64,000 bases of DNA, from positions 558,001-622,000 of the forward strand of contig JASVEC010000011.1 of NCBI GenBank assembly GCA_030770535.1. Reading direction: 5' to 3'. Source of the stretch: Batkoa obscura. Lineage: Eukaryota; Entomophthoromycota; Entomophthoromycetes; Entomophthorales; Batkoaceae. Made by a program: the position numbers and the translations under genes. Positions 45,657-57,700 of this stretch are shown here, piece after piece (position 1 is the stretch's first letter; every line of letters starts with the position of its first letter). The notes below the pieces were generated by a model, which had not been told where the DNA came from, did not search any database, and was given only the letters and a program-made list of their open reading frames with translations.

Positions 45657-47021
45657 ATGACCAAATCAAAAGCAAAGAAAGCACATAAAGAAGTGATCAC
45701 TAATGAAAAGGCTTCATTGAATAATCCCCCGGCTACAAAGGTAATTTAAAATTTTATTTTAATTTCGCATCTTAATATCCTTTATTATTAGCTTTTAATA
45801 GATGAAGAAAACGCTAAAAGATGGAAAAACTGGAGGATTCGTGGGTTTTGGACCATCATAATGGTGGTAGCTTTCTTTATGATTTTATCGGTAGGACCAA
45901 TTCCTACCTTATTACTGATCTTTGCCATACAGATTAGAATCTATCATGAGATCATTAATTTATCAATCATTCCCAACAAAGAACTTAAACTTCCCTGGAT
46001 GCGAGCTATCAATTGGTAAGTTTATTTATTAGTTTTATTTAATTGAGTTTAATCAGTTATTTTTTAATTTAAAAGGTATTTCTTCCTTGTTGCAAATAAT
46101 TTTTTGTTTTGGGAATCCCTTATAAAATACTTTAAAGGTAGTATCAATTCAAATACCATTTTAAAATTTTTAGCCACCCATCATCGTTTTAAGTCCTTTT
46201 TATTCTATTGTTCTGGCTTTGTATTGTTTGTTATCAATTTAAAAAAGGGGTATTATAGATTTCAATTCCGTATGTTTGCTGTAACTCATATGTTAATTTT
46301 ATTGGTGGTTGCTTCTTCTCATTTCATTGTTGCCAATGTATTAGAAGGTTTTATTTGGTTTTTACTCCCAGTTTCTTTAGTCATTGTTAATGATATCGGT
46401 GCTTATATGGCTGGTTTCTTTTTTGGACGTACCCCATTAATTGAGCTATCGCCTAAGAAAACTTGGGAAGGCTTTATTGGTGGTTTGATTGTCACTGTAT
46501 TGTTTGGTTTTGGGTTTTCTTATCTCATCTCCCTATCAAATTATTTAATTTGTCCTATTCATGATTTAATTGTTACTTTCTTTAGCACAAATACTTGCAC
46601 TTTGAACCCTGTATTTTTACCTGCAACCTATAGGCTACCAGAGTTTATTTCGAATTATGTAGGTATTTCTTCATTAACATTTAAGCCAATTTTATTACAC
46701 TCTCTTGTCATGGCTATCTTTGCCTCCCTTATTGCACCCTTTGGTGGTTTTTTTGCATCTGGATTTAAAAGAGCATTTAATATCAAAGATTTTGCTAATG
46801 TTATTCCAGGCCATGGTGGTTTAACAGATCGATTTGATTGTCAATTCCTTATGGGCGTGTTTTCTTACTTCTATTACTCTTCATTTATAAAGATTGGGCG
46901 CTTGGAAGTGGATGGATTATTTGATGCCATAGTTTATAAATTAACAGCAGATCAACAGATATTTTTATTTAATAAGCTTCAAGGGTATTTAGTTAGTCAA
47001 AATATTATAAGTGTAAATTAA
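45657..47021 (+). CDS. CDS1: Phosphatidate cytidylyltransferase (CDP-diacylglycerol synthase)
   Basis: Three exons (45657-45740, 45792-46015, 46076-47021) give 417 residues. The family signature is complete: 'SGFKRAFNIKDFANVIPGHG' then 'GLTDRFDCQFLMG', matching the S-x-F/L-K-R-x4-K-D-x-x-x-x-I-P-G-H-G-G-x-x-D-R-x-D pattern, including the catalytic acidic residues. Upstream are 'NWYFFLVANNFLFWESLIKY', 'NDIGAYMAGFFFGRTPLIEL' and 'SPKKTWEGFIGG', also conserved. Seven or eight membrane spans are expected. The enzyme makes CDP-diacylglycerol from phosphatidic acid and CTP in the ER, the precursor for phosphatidylinositol, phosphatidylserine and cardiolipin. The first 30 residues are charged, as in eukaryotic Cds1. 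Confidence 0.95.
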
Positions 47022-47771
47022 TAGAATGAGGTGGTGATATTAAATATAAAAAATATAATGTTATTATTTTATTAGCCAAATTATTATGAGATCCAATTAT
47101 GCTTTTTAAATTTCAATAAAGATTTAATATATATTATACTTATTACGTAACTATTTATTACTTTATTTATTATTAGCCTATAATCGTTATTATCAGAAGT
47201 ATAATATTTTATTAATCCTGAAACAAAATTTTAATTTCATATCTAATTTTATGATCAAAAATCAAAAATCTCAAAAAAGTCTTAAATTTAAAATTTGTCT
47301 AATTATTTTTAGTTAAAAATTAAAACAGTTTTAAATTTTTTGTTTATCATTTTCTATAGAATATGTGATCGTATTTTTAAAAAAATAAGAAATTTATAAA
47401 TTAAATTATGCAAGCACACATAATAAACATTCATAAAGAGCATTAATTCATAAATCTAATGCCAAGAAACTAAAATATCTAGAAGAAATATCAATATAAA
47501 ATAGTCGAAAATAAATTAATTTATACTTTATCATTAAATATATTAATTACAGTTTTTACAGTCCTTAAACTTTATTAGAAAACTTTGTTTCAAATTTTAA
47601 TAGCAGTTAAAACTAGTCAGCTACTATTTTTAATTATTTGATAATCTCATTCAAACCTCAATCATTTTTTTCATCTATTCAACCCTAAACCTTTGTAAGT
47701 AATTAAGGTATATAAATAGTGTTACAAATACAATAAATAAATTTCATTTTTATTCAATATATTAATTTAAA
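47022..47771. other. upstream region of the aspartyl protease
   Basis: AT-rich non-coding DNA. TATATAAATAG at 47709-47719 lies about 60 bp before the protease ATG and is the likely TATA box. Confidence 0.55.
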
Positions 47772-48934
47772 ATGATGAATTTGGCATTGATAGTAACATT
47801 AATAATATTTAACCTCACCTCAATTTCCAATACTATAATTAAAAAACGAGACAACAAAGTGAGCATCAGGCTCAATTTAATCGGTAAAAATGGGTATTAT
47901 TATGGCGAGATAGGGCTCGGGACTCCAGCCCAAAAATTTCGAGTTATTTTTGATACCGGTTCTTCCGACTTATGGGTAGCATCAAAAGATCAATTAACTT
48001 CAAATGTTAACTCAGCTATCCCTCATAATTATTATAACTCTAATACTTCCAAATCATTTTTAAATTTGAAAAAACCTTTTTCAATTCAGTATGGCTCTGG
48101 GGAAGTGATTGGCCAAGAAAGTATGGATATATTAACAGTTGGTAAGGTAGCGATTGCTAATCAAACATTTGGAATAAGCAATAGTGACAAGATACTCAAC
48201 GGTGATTTTGATGGCATTATGGGATTAGGGTATCCAGATTTAAGCCATAACAAAATAGCGTCTCCATTTCAAAGTATGGTAGAAAATGAGATACTAATAC
48301 AAAATAAGTTGTCGTATTATATTAATAAAGACCAAAAGAGTGGGGAGATCCTATTTGGAGATATTAATAGAAATAAATTTAAAGGGGATTTGATTTATTC
48401 CAAGGTTAATGAACAGAAATATTGGCAAGTAGATTTGTCAAAGTTGACTATCAATCAAAAAGGTTATAATTTGAGTGCTTCTAGTGCTGCTATCGATACT
48501 GGGACTTCCTACTTTGTTTTACCCACTAAAGATGCAGCTTTAGTTAATTCAAAATTAAATTCAGTATTAACCCCTAATAAGGAAGGGTTTTACTCTATCT
48601 CTTGCGATGTCAATAGTTTACCAACACTTAAATTTCAGCTTGGAAATTATAATGTTGCATTGGAGCCCAATGATTACATTATAAAATCATCGCCAGTTTT
48701 ATGTTATTCACCGTTTTTAAGTAATGATAAGGTAAGTTTCTATTATAATTATGGGCATCAATAGTTGTTTATATCATCAATTTTAGATTAATATATGGGT
48801 ACTTGGCAATACATTAATTAAAAAATATTACACAGTATTTGATTTGGAAGAAAATCAAGTTGGATTTGGTAAGTTTAAATTTGATTTTTATATATTCAAA
48901 TATTAACACTTTCATTATAGCATTGGCTACATGA
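47772..48934 (+). CDS. Secreted pepsin-like aspartyl protease (A1 family)
   Basis: Three exons (47772-48731, 48787-48868, 48921-48934) give 351 residues. A signal peptide (about 1-18) is followed by a very short pro-part ending in the dibasic site KKR at about residue 25. The first catalytic motif is 'VIFDTGSSDLWVAS' (Asp near 62), with the flap 'FSIQYGSGEVIGQ' and 'FDGIMGLGYPDLS'. The second motif is 'AAIDTGTSYFVLP' (Asp near 243). The last two exons add 'INIWVLGNTLIKKYYTVFDL' and 'EENQVGFALAT', the conserved pepsin C-terminus. Without splicing, the frame would stop early after '...SNDK'. It is likely secreted and active on external protein. Most fungal relatives have a longer propeptide, so the short one here is unusual. 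Confidence 0.9.
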
Positions 48935-49176
48935 TTTTTGTATGTTTTTAAAAGTTTATAATAAAATTTTATTCGTATCTTTACTACTTAGGCATATTAA
49001 TTCATTTTAATTTATCTAAAAAGCTTTAAATTTAAGTTTACTGAAATAAGAATAAGACCAAAGTATGTAAACACTTTCTTCATAAAAAGATAGCCCAGAT
49101 TATAAAAATAATTCAAATCACCTCTCAGTTTTTACTTTTGGATTAAAAAATAGTTGAGCTTAAAAGAAAACATACA

Positions 49177-49814
49177 ATGTCTTATCTCAATACAACTCAA
49201 GAGGAAGCTGAATTATCGCTTAGTCTAAGATTTAAGGATCTGCTAGAGAATTCCGTAGGTGCTTTTGACATTTTGTCCAATATTAATGGGTTAGCTTCTA
49301 ATGACTTAAAAGATTTGGGATTTAATTGTTTAGTAGATTGTTTAGAATCTGAAGAATGTTCTAACCTCAATATTAAATTAATTAGTTAAGTAGTATTCTA
49401 TGATTTTGTAGGATATTTCCTAAGATTAATACTGGCATACTTCAAACGTCAGGCTAACAACAAATATATTGAATTCACCAGGAAAAAAAGAAACAAGATC
49501 CGTTAGTGGAGAAACGGGAAGAAATACAGAATATATCGTGATAAATACTATTTATATATATGTGTAGATGCATAATGGTAATAGAAACAAAAGAAGTGCT
49601 GTTCAATAAAGCTCTTATGCACTGCTTACTTTCTGTGAGGGATTTGTACAATTCAAATGGTGATACCCGATCTGTATATGGACTTTTAACTACTATTATT
49701 AATTGGATACTCATTACTTATACTAAGGAGTTTAAAATATCTAATAAATTGACTCTTTTAATGGCGGATATGGAGAGTAGAACGAAAGATGGACAAATAG
49801 TTATTCCCAATTAA
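49177..49814 (+). pseudogene. Decayed gene of an unknown repeated family (copy 2)
   Basis: Plus-strand counterpart of the remnant at 35200-35957. Open parts are 49177-49389 ('NTTQEEAELSLSLRFKDLLE', 'ASNDLKDLGFN') and 49560-49814 ('LLSVRDLYNSNGDTRSVYGL', 'YTKEFKISNKLTLLMADMES'). The middle is interrupted. The two copies have diverged strongly but keep the same order of motifs. The family is not recognised. The copy lies about 450 bp from a MITE. Confidence 0.55.
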
Positions 49815-50262
49815 TTGGCATTGCCTATAAAATATTAGTACATGAATCTTCTTAATGCAGCTGTTTAGCACCAAGATTTAATTGATGCTAAAGCGTAATA
49901 CTGGATGTCTTTATCTATCAAGGCTATTTAAAACTATTGGGAACAAAGTTAAATATATATATACACTATTTTTATACAATTATATTCAAATAAATAAGTA
50001 TCAAATTTATTTATTATATCGGATTTATTTTATTCTTAATTATTTCAAAAAACTCTTAACAATAAAAATAAGCTGTGTTGTAAGTGTAGTAATAAGCATA
50101 TAAGGATGTTTGAACTGGTTTCATTTTTTGTTCAATTTTTAAATTTTAGATTATGAATTAAGTAACTGGTAAAATGTTATTAAAAAAAGGCCAATTTTCT
50201 AGTTATCATTTTAAAACTTTACCTAGTTCTTTAAAAAATTTTTTTTTACTAAAAACACAATA
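49815..50262. other. intergenic, no gene seen
   Basis: AT-rich stretch between the decayed gene and MITE copy 3. Short frames here are low complexity. Confidence 0.4.
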
Positions 50263-50363
50263 TGGGGATGTATTTTTTTGTTTAACAATTTTACTAACAA
50301 TCTTTCCACTCAAATAGCACTCAAAAAATGGAAAAAGTGATGAAACCAAAAAAAACATCCCCA
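50263..50363 (+). mobile_element. MITE copy 3, 101 bp, best preserved
   Basis: Terminal inverted repeats TGGGGATGTATTTTTTTG and CAAAAAAAACATCCCCA (one extra A on the left) bound a 101-bp unit flanked by TA on both sides (50261-50262 and 50364-50365). There is no coding capacity. The ends and TA duplication suggest mobilisation by a Tc1/mariner-like transposase encoded elsewhere. A further lone terminus (TGGGGATGTATTTTTTA) lies at about 50427-50443. Confidence 0.8.
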
Positions 50364-50476
50364 TATAGTAATTTACTAAACTTAAATAAAAATATCTGTT
50401 GCACAAAAATTAAGCAATTTAATATATGGGGATGTATTTTTTATATTATTTAAAAAACAACTTCATTTTTTAATAA

Positions 50477-50880
50477 TGTGAAATTTGGTACTTAGTGGTT
50501 GGAGTTAAAAGCAGTTCTTGGTTGATTAAGTTGCCTTGAGTCGAACGGTCTTAGTTTATATGACTAAGGTAGACTTAAATTAATAGGAATAATACGTAAT
50601 AAGTCACGAACTATGTAAAACAAATAGAATAGACAATACTAGTGTAAAATCTACGTAAGATGTTGTCAGAAAGACTTAATGGCTTTATTAATGATACGAT
50701 ATCAGGAAGTAATTTAATTAAAAAGCCTCAAGGTATCATGTTGAAGAATCTCTTTTATACTCCAACAAGTATGGATATCAAAACGAGAGGATAATATTAT
50801 CTGTAATGTGAAGTTAGAAATTCTCGTAGCAAATCAAAATAAGGAACCCTGAATTGATTATACCACATGGATCACAGCCA
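50477..50880 (-). mobile_element. Old solo LTR, minus orientation, Ty3/Gypsy family
   Basis: The reverse complement of this stretch aligns along its length with the LTR of the element at 51734. It begins TGTGAAATTTGGTACTTAG (complement of the LTR 3' end) and includes counterparts of the TATAAAA and AATAAA regions. It is clearly diverged and its right end is blurred. No internal coding region is attached. Confidence 0.75.
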
Positions 50881-50919
50881 AATTGATTACAAGACTACAA
50901 CTAGTTTTATAAATAATTT

Positions 50920-51370
50920 GATTATGATTTGTATAATATAATTAATTCAGAATTTTTTATTTTTATTTATCATAAAAACTTTCACTATCTAATTATAAAG
51001 GATATTTTCTTTTTTTAATATTTATACCTAATAGCTATAATAAAAAATAACTGCTATCATGTTTTATATATATAGCCACTTACTTAAAATATTTAAAAAA
51101 ATTCAATATAATAATTTAAAGCTTTTTAATTAACTTATTCTTTAATATTATATTTTTAATAAAGTTATTAAGTTTTTCTAACAGTATTTTGCATATATTT
51201 CATATTAATATCTTTTATTTTATTTATTTTACATAGTTTATAACATATTATATGCTACTTTTTATAATTCAAGTTTATTTTACTTACATAAACTAGGACT
51301 TTTTGAACTATAGCTAGTTAATCAAGTAAAAACTGCTTTCAGTTCTAATTACTAAGTACCAGCTTTCACA
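50920..51370 (+). mobile_element. Very old solo LTR, plus orientation
   Basis: Degenerate plus-strand copy of the same LTR, ending TACCAGCTTTCACA. Many positions that are C or G in the young LTR are T or A here. It lies directly right of the minus-strand solo LTR. Confidence 0.65.
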
Positions 51371-51733
51371 AAAGCATTTTTAAAGCAATACAATTTTTGA
51401 AAAAATGAAAAAAAATATTAATAAACATAATTTAAAATAGCCTGTTTTTTACTAGTTTTGATTTTTATATTTATATCAAAAACTTTGTATTTTAATATAC
51501 AAAAATTAAAATAAAAGCTATCACTTTATAGTTAACCATTTAAACGTATATTTAATTTTTTTTTAAGATTATTATATAAGTTATTTTTTATTTGATTTAA
51601 TGCTTAAAAAAACAAAAAGTTGATATAAAACAACTTTTAAAAAAAGTAATACAAAATAAATACAAAATATAAAAATAAATATAAATATATATTAGTTATA
51701 TAAAAATTAAACTAAAACATTATTTACTAAAAC
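51371..51733. other. AT-rich target region of the Gypsy insertion
   Basis: No gene. Its last bases, AAAAC, are repeated just after the 3' LTR. Confidence 0.6.
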
Positions 51734-52133
51734 TGTGAAATATCGCTTCGTCAGTCCCATGGTTAATTATTTTGATTTGTTATGAGAATTTCTAGTTCCG
51801 CCCAAAAGAATATTATCTTCTCATTTTGATACTTATACTTTTCAGAGTATAAAAGAGTTTACAGAGTATAATAGTTCGAGGCTTTTTAACTGAATTAATC
51901 CCTGATATCTCGAACATTTAATAAAGCCACTAAGTTTTCTTAATATTATTTTACATAGATTTTACATTAGTATTGTCTATTCTATTTGTCTTATATAGCT
52001 TGTAACCTATTACGTGCTATTCCTCATAATCCAAGTCTATCTTAGTTACATAAACTAAGACCTTTCGACTTATAGTGTAGTCAACCCAGCAATAGCTGTT
52101 CTTGACTCCAAACCCTGAGTACCAGATTTCACA
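51734..52133 (+). repeat. 5' LTR, 400 bp
   Basis: Holds TATAAAA at about 51848 and AATAAA at 51920-51925, the usual promoter and polyadenylation signals of an LTR. Identical by eye to the 3' LTR. Confidence 0.95.
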
Positions 52134-52262
52134 TTTGGCGCTCATAACTGGGAAAGCTCTTATAACTATTTTAGATAGCCTTTATAATCTTTCCTTTACG
52201 GTCCTTACCGCGTAACCACCCCAAACAAAGAAAAACCCCCTTAACCTCCTTAATTCTCAACT

Positions 52263-54779
52263 ATGGTCGACAATGGTCTTGCACCTTATTTTGCGGACTC
52301 AAAATACCTTCTTGATAACCGTCAACAGTTGATCATCACTGAATACGACATGGGTAGTAGTGATGAAGAGGAAGCTAGTGTTCTGACCCCAGAAATAGAA
52401 ACTGCTGCTTTAAATCAAGCTGCACTACCTCCTCACGTTGTAAACTCAGTCGTTACCTACGGAGCTGTCCCTATGCACGTCCTTGATGGTGACCTCTCCG
52501 CTTGGAGACAATACCAAAATAGTGGCTCCAGTACTCAAATCAATTTTCGTGCCCAGTACCAAACGGTACCTACCCTTTCCCACGTTCAACAATATCTAGT
52601 AGAGTTCCTGCACAACAAACTCATCCAGATGGTTGGTGAACTCGACCGTCTTTCAATTCATAACAATGAATTGTCTACCTCTTTGAGCTCACTTTTAACT
52701 ACGGTTAACAACCTTTCCATGATCAGTAACCAAAAGAGTGGTGTCATCGCCCCTTCAAATGAACTCCATGTTAGTAAGTTAAATGAGCTCAATCAAAGAC
52801 TTAATAACACCGTTACCTATGAAGCCCACAGAGAATTAGTAAGAGAAGTAGGAGATCTCAAAGCTGAATTACGTCAGCTCGATACTGCTCTACATTCTGA
52901 ACTTGTTAAAATCTCCGATGAGATCAACCTTTCCCTCACTGAGATCAATGACCATACTACTGAAAGAATCTCAGATATTGACGGAAAAACAAAAGCCACT
53001 TTCGCAGAACTCCATAGATCGCTAATGAATAAATTCAAAGAGTATAATCACCGCTTATCCTGTATTGAACAATCCCCTCCATCTACTTCAACCAAAGATG
53101 CTAGAATCTTGGCTTTAGAACAAGATTTAGCTGTTTGTAATGAACAAATGGCTCAACAAGTGACTACCATTAGCCAGCTTATCACCTCCAATAATAATTT
53201 GAAGGAACAAATTAGACTGGACAAAGAACAAACAGTAGTTGACTGGGAGGAAATCTCGCGTAACATACAGAGTACCAGAGAAGAGCTCATTCTTCTTCAG
53301 ACTAGGGTAGCTTCCAATACTAACCAAATCAAGGCATCTTCTTGCAATTGTAGAAAGGAGCGTATTGCTGTTTCAGCACCTCCCTCCAGACTCTCGAGTT
53401 ACAGAGACGTTCCAAGATACAATATATATGATCTGGGTGATAGTGCCACAGAATCTATCTTTGGTACTGAATATCAAATAAACCATAAGTATCATGGTTC
53501 TGTTCACTTGGTACAACCGGATGATCAAACAAAGAAAGAAGAGAACTCTCCTCAAGTTTCCACATACCTACCCCAATCAAATCCTAGAATGACTGCTGTA
53601 CCTACTGATGGTATTTACTCAAGAAATCCTGCTACAGGATCTAACGCTGATCCAATACGACCTCGTGTACAATCTTATGCTGAAGTCAACCTAGCCAATC
53701 CTTTTAACAAAAATAAGTCATCACATATTGCTCCTCAAATCGCTCAACATATATCCTATGAGAAATCTTCACCTCACTATGTACAAGCCGATCCGATTAC
53801 TGTTCAACATGATCATGGTATATCACACAATACCCATGACGCTTATTTTAGTCATCCTGGACCTTCTGGTAACGATCCAAAATCACATAGCTTCTCAACA
53901 CACCGCCACAACTACCCAAGAAGCTCCCAACCTGTTAACACAAAGTTTAATTTTAGTCTTTTATTCAATCCAAGTGAAATTACTGCTACTACCTTCATTA
54001 AAGCTCTAGAAGTTCATCTCGATGCCAACAACTGGACCTATGAATGTCGTCCTCAATGCCTTTTAGGTCAACTACAAACAAATGAACTTTCTTGGTGCAT
54101 GACTTTACCTGACGACTTACGCAGTAATTGGGATTCCTTCAAAAAGGCGTTTATAGACCATTATGATTCCGATGTAAAAATGGAAGCAAAAAAGGCAGCC
54201 CTCTTATCTTTACGTTTAGACGACGAAAGTAAACTTGAGAGTTTCATTACAAACGTAAGAAATCGTGCTAATGCCTTAATTTCCTGTGGAAAGTTAAGCG
54301 TTACAGACCTCCGCCTGGCCTTCCAGCGAAACCTTCCAAGTCATATCGCATGCCTTTTTCTAGATCCTCATCATAACATCACCAACGTTACACAGATGAT
54401 AGAGATTTTAGAATTATACCTTGGAAGTCCAAAAAGTGAAGTTAGACCCAAGAAATTATATGTTAATCACATAGATAAAGGGATGGACAACAACGAATAC
54501 CTTCATTGTTTTACCATCACTCAACAACACTACTCCAACCATCGTAAATCTCGAGTATTTACTGGATGCTGGAACTGTGGTGAATATGGACACATTACCG
54601 TTAACTGCACTGAACCAAAGCCAGAAAATGGTATTTTTAAATATTATTTCGAAAAGAATGTTCGCAACAATGAACGTTTCAATAAAAATAAACAAATAAA
54701 TCACCTCAATTATAACGATACTGAAGGCGATGATACTGAGAAGTTTGTCGACTCCGATAACGAGTCAAAAAACTTCTAA
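52263..54779 (+). CDS. gag: Gag of the Gypsy element
   Basis: An 838-residue frame. The N-terminal half is coiled coil ('SLSSLLTTVNNLSMISNQKS' and following heptads), the middle is Ser/His/Asn-rich, and the capsid-like segment is near residues 560-720 ('LSWCMTLPDDLRSNWDSFKK', 'AFIDHYDSDVKMEAKKAALL'). It ends in one zinc knuckle of form CX2CX4HX4C, 'CWNCGEYGHITVNC'. Gag packages the RNA. The gag stop is preceded by a slippery heptamer AAAAAAC, and pol continues in the -1 frame, which is read-through typical of the family. Confidence 0.92.
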   Translation: MVDNGLAPYFADSKYLLDNRQQLIITEYDMGSSDEEEASVLTPEIETAALNQAALPPHVVNSVVTYGAVPMHVLDGDLSAWRQYQNSGSSTQINFRAQYQTVPTLSHVQQYLVEFLHNKLIQMVGELDRLSIHNNELSTSLSSLLTTVNNLSMISNQKSGVIAPSNELHVSKLNELNQRLNNTVTYEAHRELVREVGDLKAELRQLDTALHSELVKISDEINLSLTEINDHTTERISDIDGKTKATFAELHRSLMNKFKEYNHRLSCIEQSPPSTSTKDARILALEQDLAVCNEQMAQQVTTISQLITSNNNLKEQIRLDKEQTVVDWEEISRNIQSTREELILLQTRVASNTNQIKASSCNCRKERIAVSAPPSRLSSYRDVPRYNIYDLGDSATESIFGTEYQINHKYHGSVHLVQPDDQTKKEENSPQVSTYLPQSNPRMTAVPTDGIYSRNPATGSNADPIRPRVQSYAEVNLANPFNKNKSSHIAPQIAQHISYEKSSPHYVQADPITVQHDHGISHNTHDAYFSHPGPSGNDPKSHSFSTHRHNYPRSSQPVNTKFNFSLLFNPSEITATTFIKALEVHLDANNWTYECRPQCLLGQLQTNELSWCMTLPDDLRSNWDSFKKAFIDHYDSDVKMEAKKAALLSLRLDDESKLESFITNVRNRANALISCGKLSVTDLRLAFQRNLPSHIACLFLDPHHNITNVTQMIEILELYLGSPKSEVRPKKLYVNHIDKGMDNNEYLHCFTITQQHYSNHRKSRVFTGCWNCGEYGHITVNCTEPKPENGIFKYYFEKNVRNNERFNKNKQINHLNYNDTEGDDTEKFVDSDNESKNF

Positions 54780-57700
54780 GTGGGAGGATAAATGAGGATC
54801 CCCCTTCCACGAAGTTAAAAATTCCTCCTGATCCAGATGAAAGCACTGGATTAGACCTTAAAGTTAATACGCTTTCAAAATTTGACCCCTCTACCCTCAT
54901 CCTAGCACTTCCTTCGCGAATTCGTGGTAGACCTAAAAAGAAAAAAGTCCCTGTTGTGGAAATCCCTAAAGTCATTCCACCTCGAATTTTCAAGCTACCT
55001 GATAACTCTATTAATGCTCCTGATTCGATTCCAATGAACGAGATCTCCAAACCTTACATCTCACAATTATCTGATTTATCTAAACTATCCCTCACACAAA
55101 GCGAACTAGATAACACGCATCAGTGGTTAACCAATGTTACGATCCCAATCCCGCTAGACAAGATCTTAACTGGAGAATCAGACTTAGCAATTGCATTTAG
55201 AAAAATTATTAGAGAATACCAGAATCCAAATAAACAGATTCTTTTAGTAAACCTCGATGACAAAGCTAACTCCATCGATTGTACTTACATCAATGCGTCA
55301 ATTTATAAAAAGAATGTACGCATCATATTAGATAGTGGAGCTCCTATCAATTTCATATCGAGTCGTCTGGTAAAACGATTATCCTTTAAACCAGATATAG
55401 ATTGCTCAGACACCTTTGGTACAGCTGGAACTGGAACTACTACAGCACTAGGAGCATACTCATCAATACCAATCAAATTTGGAAAACTAACCTTAGCCTT
55501 TCCAGCAATAGTATTAGAAAGTGAAGGTTATGACTTCCTCCTAGGCACCGAATTCTTTGTGAAACACGGTTGTCAATTGTTGTACGATCAAAATATCTTA
55601 AAAATATTAGATCAATCCATCCCAATGTACTACAATAAACCAAGAGACCTATCTATCAATATGATAAACAATAAATCTCCTGGCTGCCGTATAATGAACT
55701 ATCGGACCAACAATAAATTAATTGATGTCACTCTCTGCGGATCAGAATCCGTAATTCATCAATATCCGGAGATAGCATATAAACAGTCTGGAATTCCCGT
55801 TATTTCTCCTAAGAACTTATTAATACCGCCTAAGTCACAGATAGTATTAGATACTGAGATCTCACTATGGATACCTAAGGAATTCCATTTATCTATATAT
55901 AGTATAGAAGGTGTCTCACAATTAGAACCACTAACTATGCCCGGAATTTTAGGCAACAACATGAATGAGACTATCAAGTTATTACTTGCAAACATTACCA
56001 AAAAAGAAATCAATATCTCTAGATGCCAACAGATTGGCACGATATACGTAGAAAACAACGCCTTGATTAATACTTTCAGTAAATTTGCAACACTAGAAGA
56101 ATTTCAAATTCACGAAGAGGCCCCAAATAACCAAGCCCTTTTTGTGGAAAAAGACACTATTAACCATCTAAACCAAGATGAGCAACTCCAATTTTATAAA
56201 TTGCTGGAGGAATATAAAGACATATTCGCAACTTCAGAAGAAGATATTGGTTGCGCTCGCAATACTAAACATAAAGTATATACATGTGATTCATTACCCG
56301 TCGCAACTAAAGCATATCGTAAATCTCAATCTGAACTCAAAGCAGAACGAGAAGAAGTTCAAAAACTCTTAAGGCTAGGTTTAATCATTCCTTCAAATAG
56401 TCCATGGGCCTCCCCCCTTATGATCGTTAAGAAAAAAGATGGAACTAATAGAGTAGTTATGGACTATAGAAAGCTTAACAAAATCACAAAGAAAGATGTA
56501 TACCCTCTACCCAGAATAGACGATGCGGTTGACCGATTACAAGGTGCTAAATACTTTTCAGCAATGGATTTAATCTCAGGATACTGGCAGGTAGAAATGG
56601 ATCCAGAAGACCAAGAAAAGTGCGCTTTAATAACTTCTGAAGGACTATTTCAACCAACTAGGATGCCACAAGGCCTTTCGAACGCTCCCGCTACATTCCA
56701 GCGTCTTATGGATAATACACTAGGTGACCTTAAACTTTCGTGTGTATTAATTTACTTAGATGACTTGAATGTGTTTTCAAGAACTTTTGTAGATCACTTA
56801 ACTCATCTTAAAGCAGTATTTGAGCGCCTCCGTCAAGCCAATCTAAAGTTAAAACCAAAGAAGTGTTCATTCTTCCAAACTAGTCTGGAATTTCTAGGCT
56901 ATAAAGTCTCTGACAAAGGACTAGCCCCTATTCCAAATAAACTAGATGCAGTAAAGGAGCTTCTCCCCCCAACTACAATGCGGGAGGTACAAGTGTTCCT
57001 TGGATTAATGAATTATTATCGAAGGTTTATAAAAGACTTTTCGAATTTAGCTACCCCACTGTTCCAATTACTAAAGAAAGAAGTCAAGTTTCAATGGAAG
57101 GAAGAACACCAACAAGCTTTTGAAGAGCTTCGCAACAAGCTGCTTAACGCCCCAGTATTGATGTTTCCAAATTTCTCAAAGCCCTTCTCACTACATACTG
57201 ACGCTAGTCTAACTGCAGTTGGAGGTGTTTTAAGTCAACTCGATGATAACAATTGTGAACACCCAATAGCCTATACCTCTAGGACCTTGTCGAAACACGA
57301 AAGGAACTACACTACAACAGAGAAAGAATGCCTTGCAATTATTCATGCTATAAAGGCATTTAGACCGTATATCTACGGCACTCACTTTACTGTTATTACC
57401 GATCATGTTTCCCTAAAATGGTTGTATTCAATCACTAATCCTGAAGGACGTTTAGCTAGGTGGGCTCTAAAACTACAATCGTATAGTTTTGATATAGTAT
57501 ATAAACCAGGTAAAGATCATCAAAATGCAGATGGGCTTAGCAGGTTGCCCAGAATTTGTCTAGCTACCCCCATAGATGATGATTTGTACAATCTATTGGG
57601 TAATAAAGATAAATGGCCGCAGCAGCAGCCTGAACTCAAACAATGGCTTGAGAAAAACGCTCAAAATATCATTGTAAGAGATAATGCCTTGTATAAAAAG

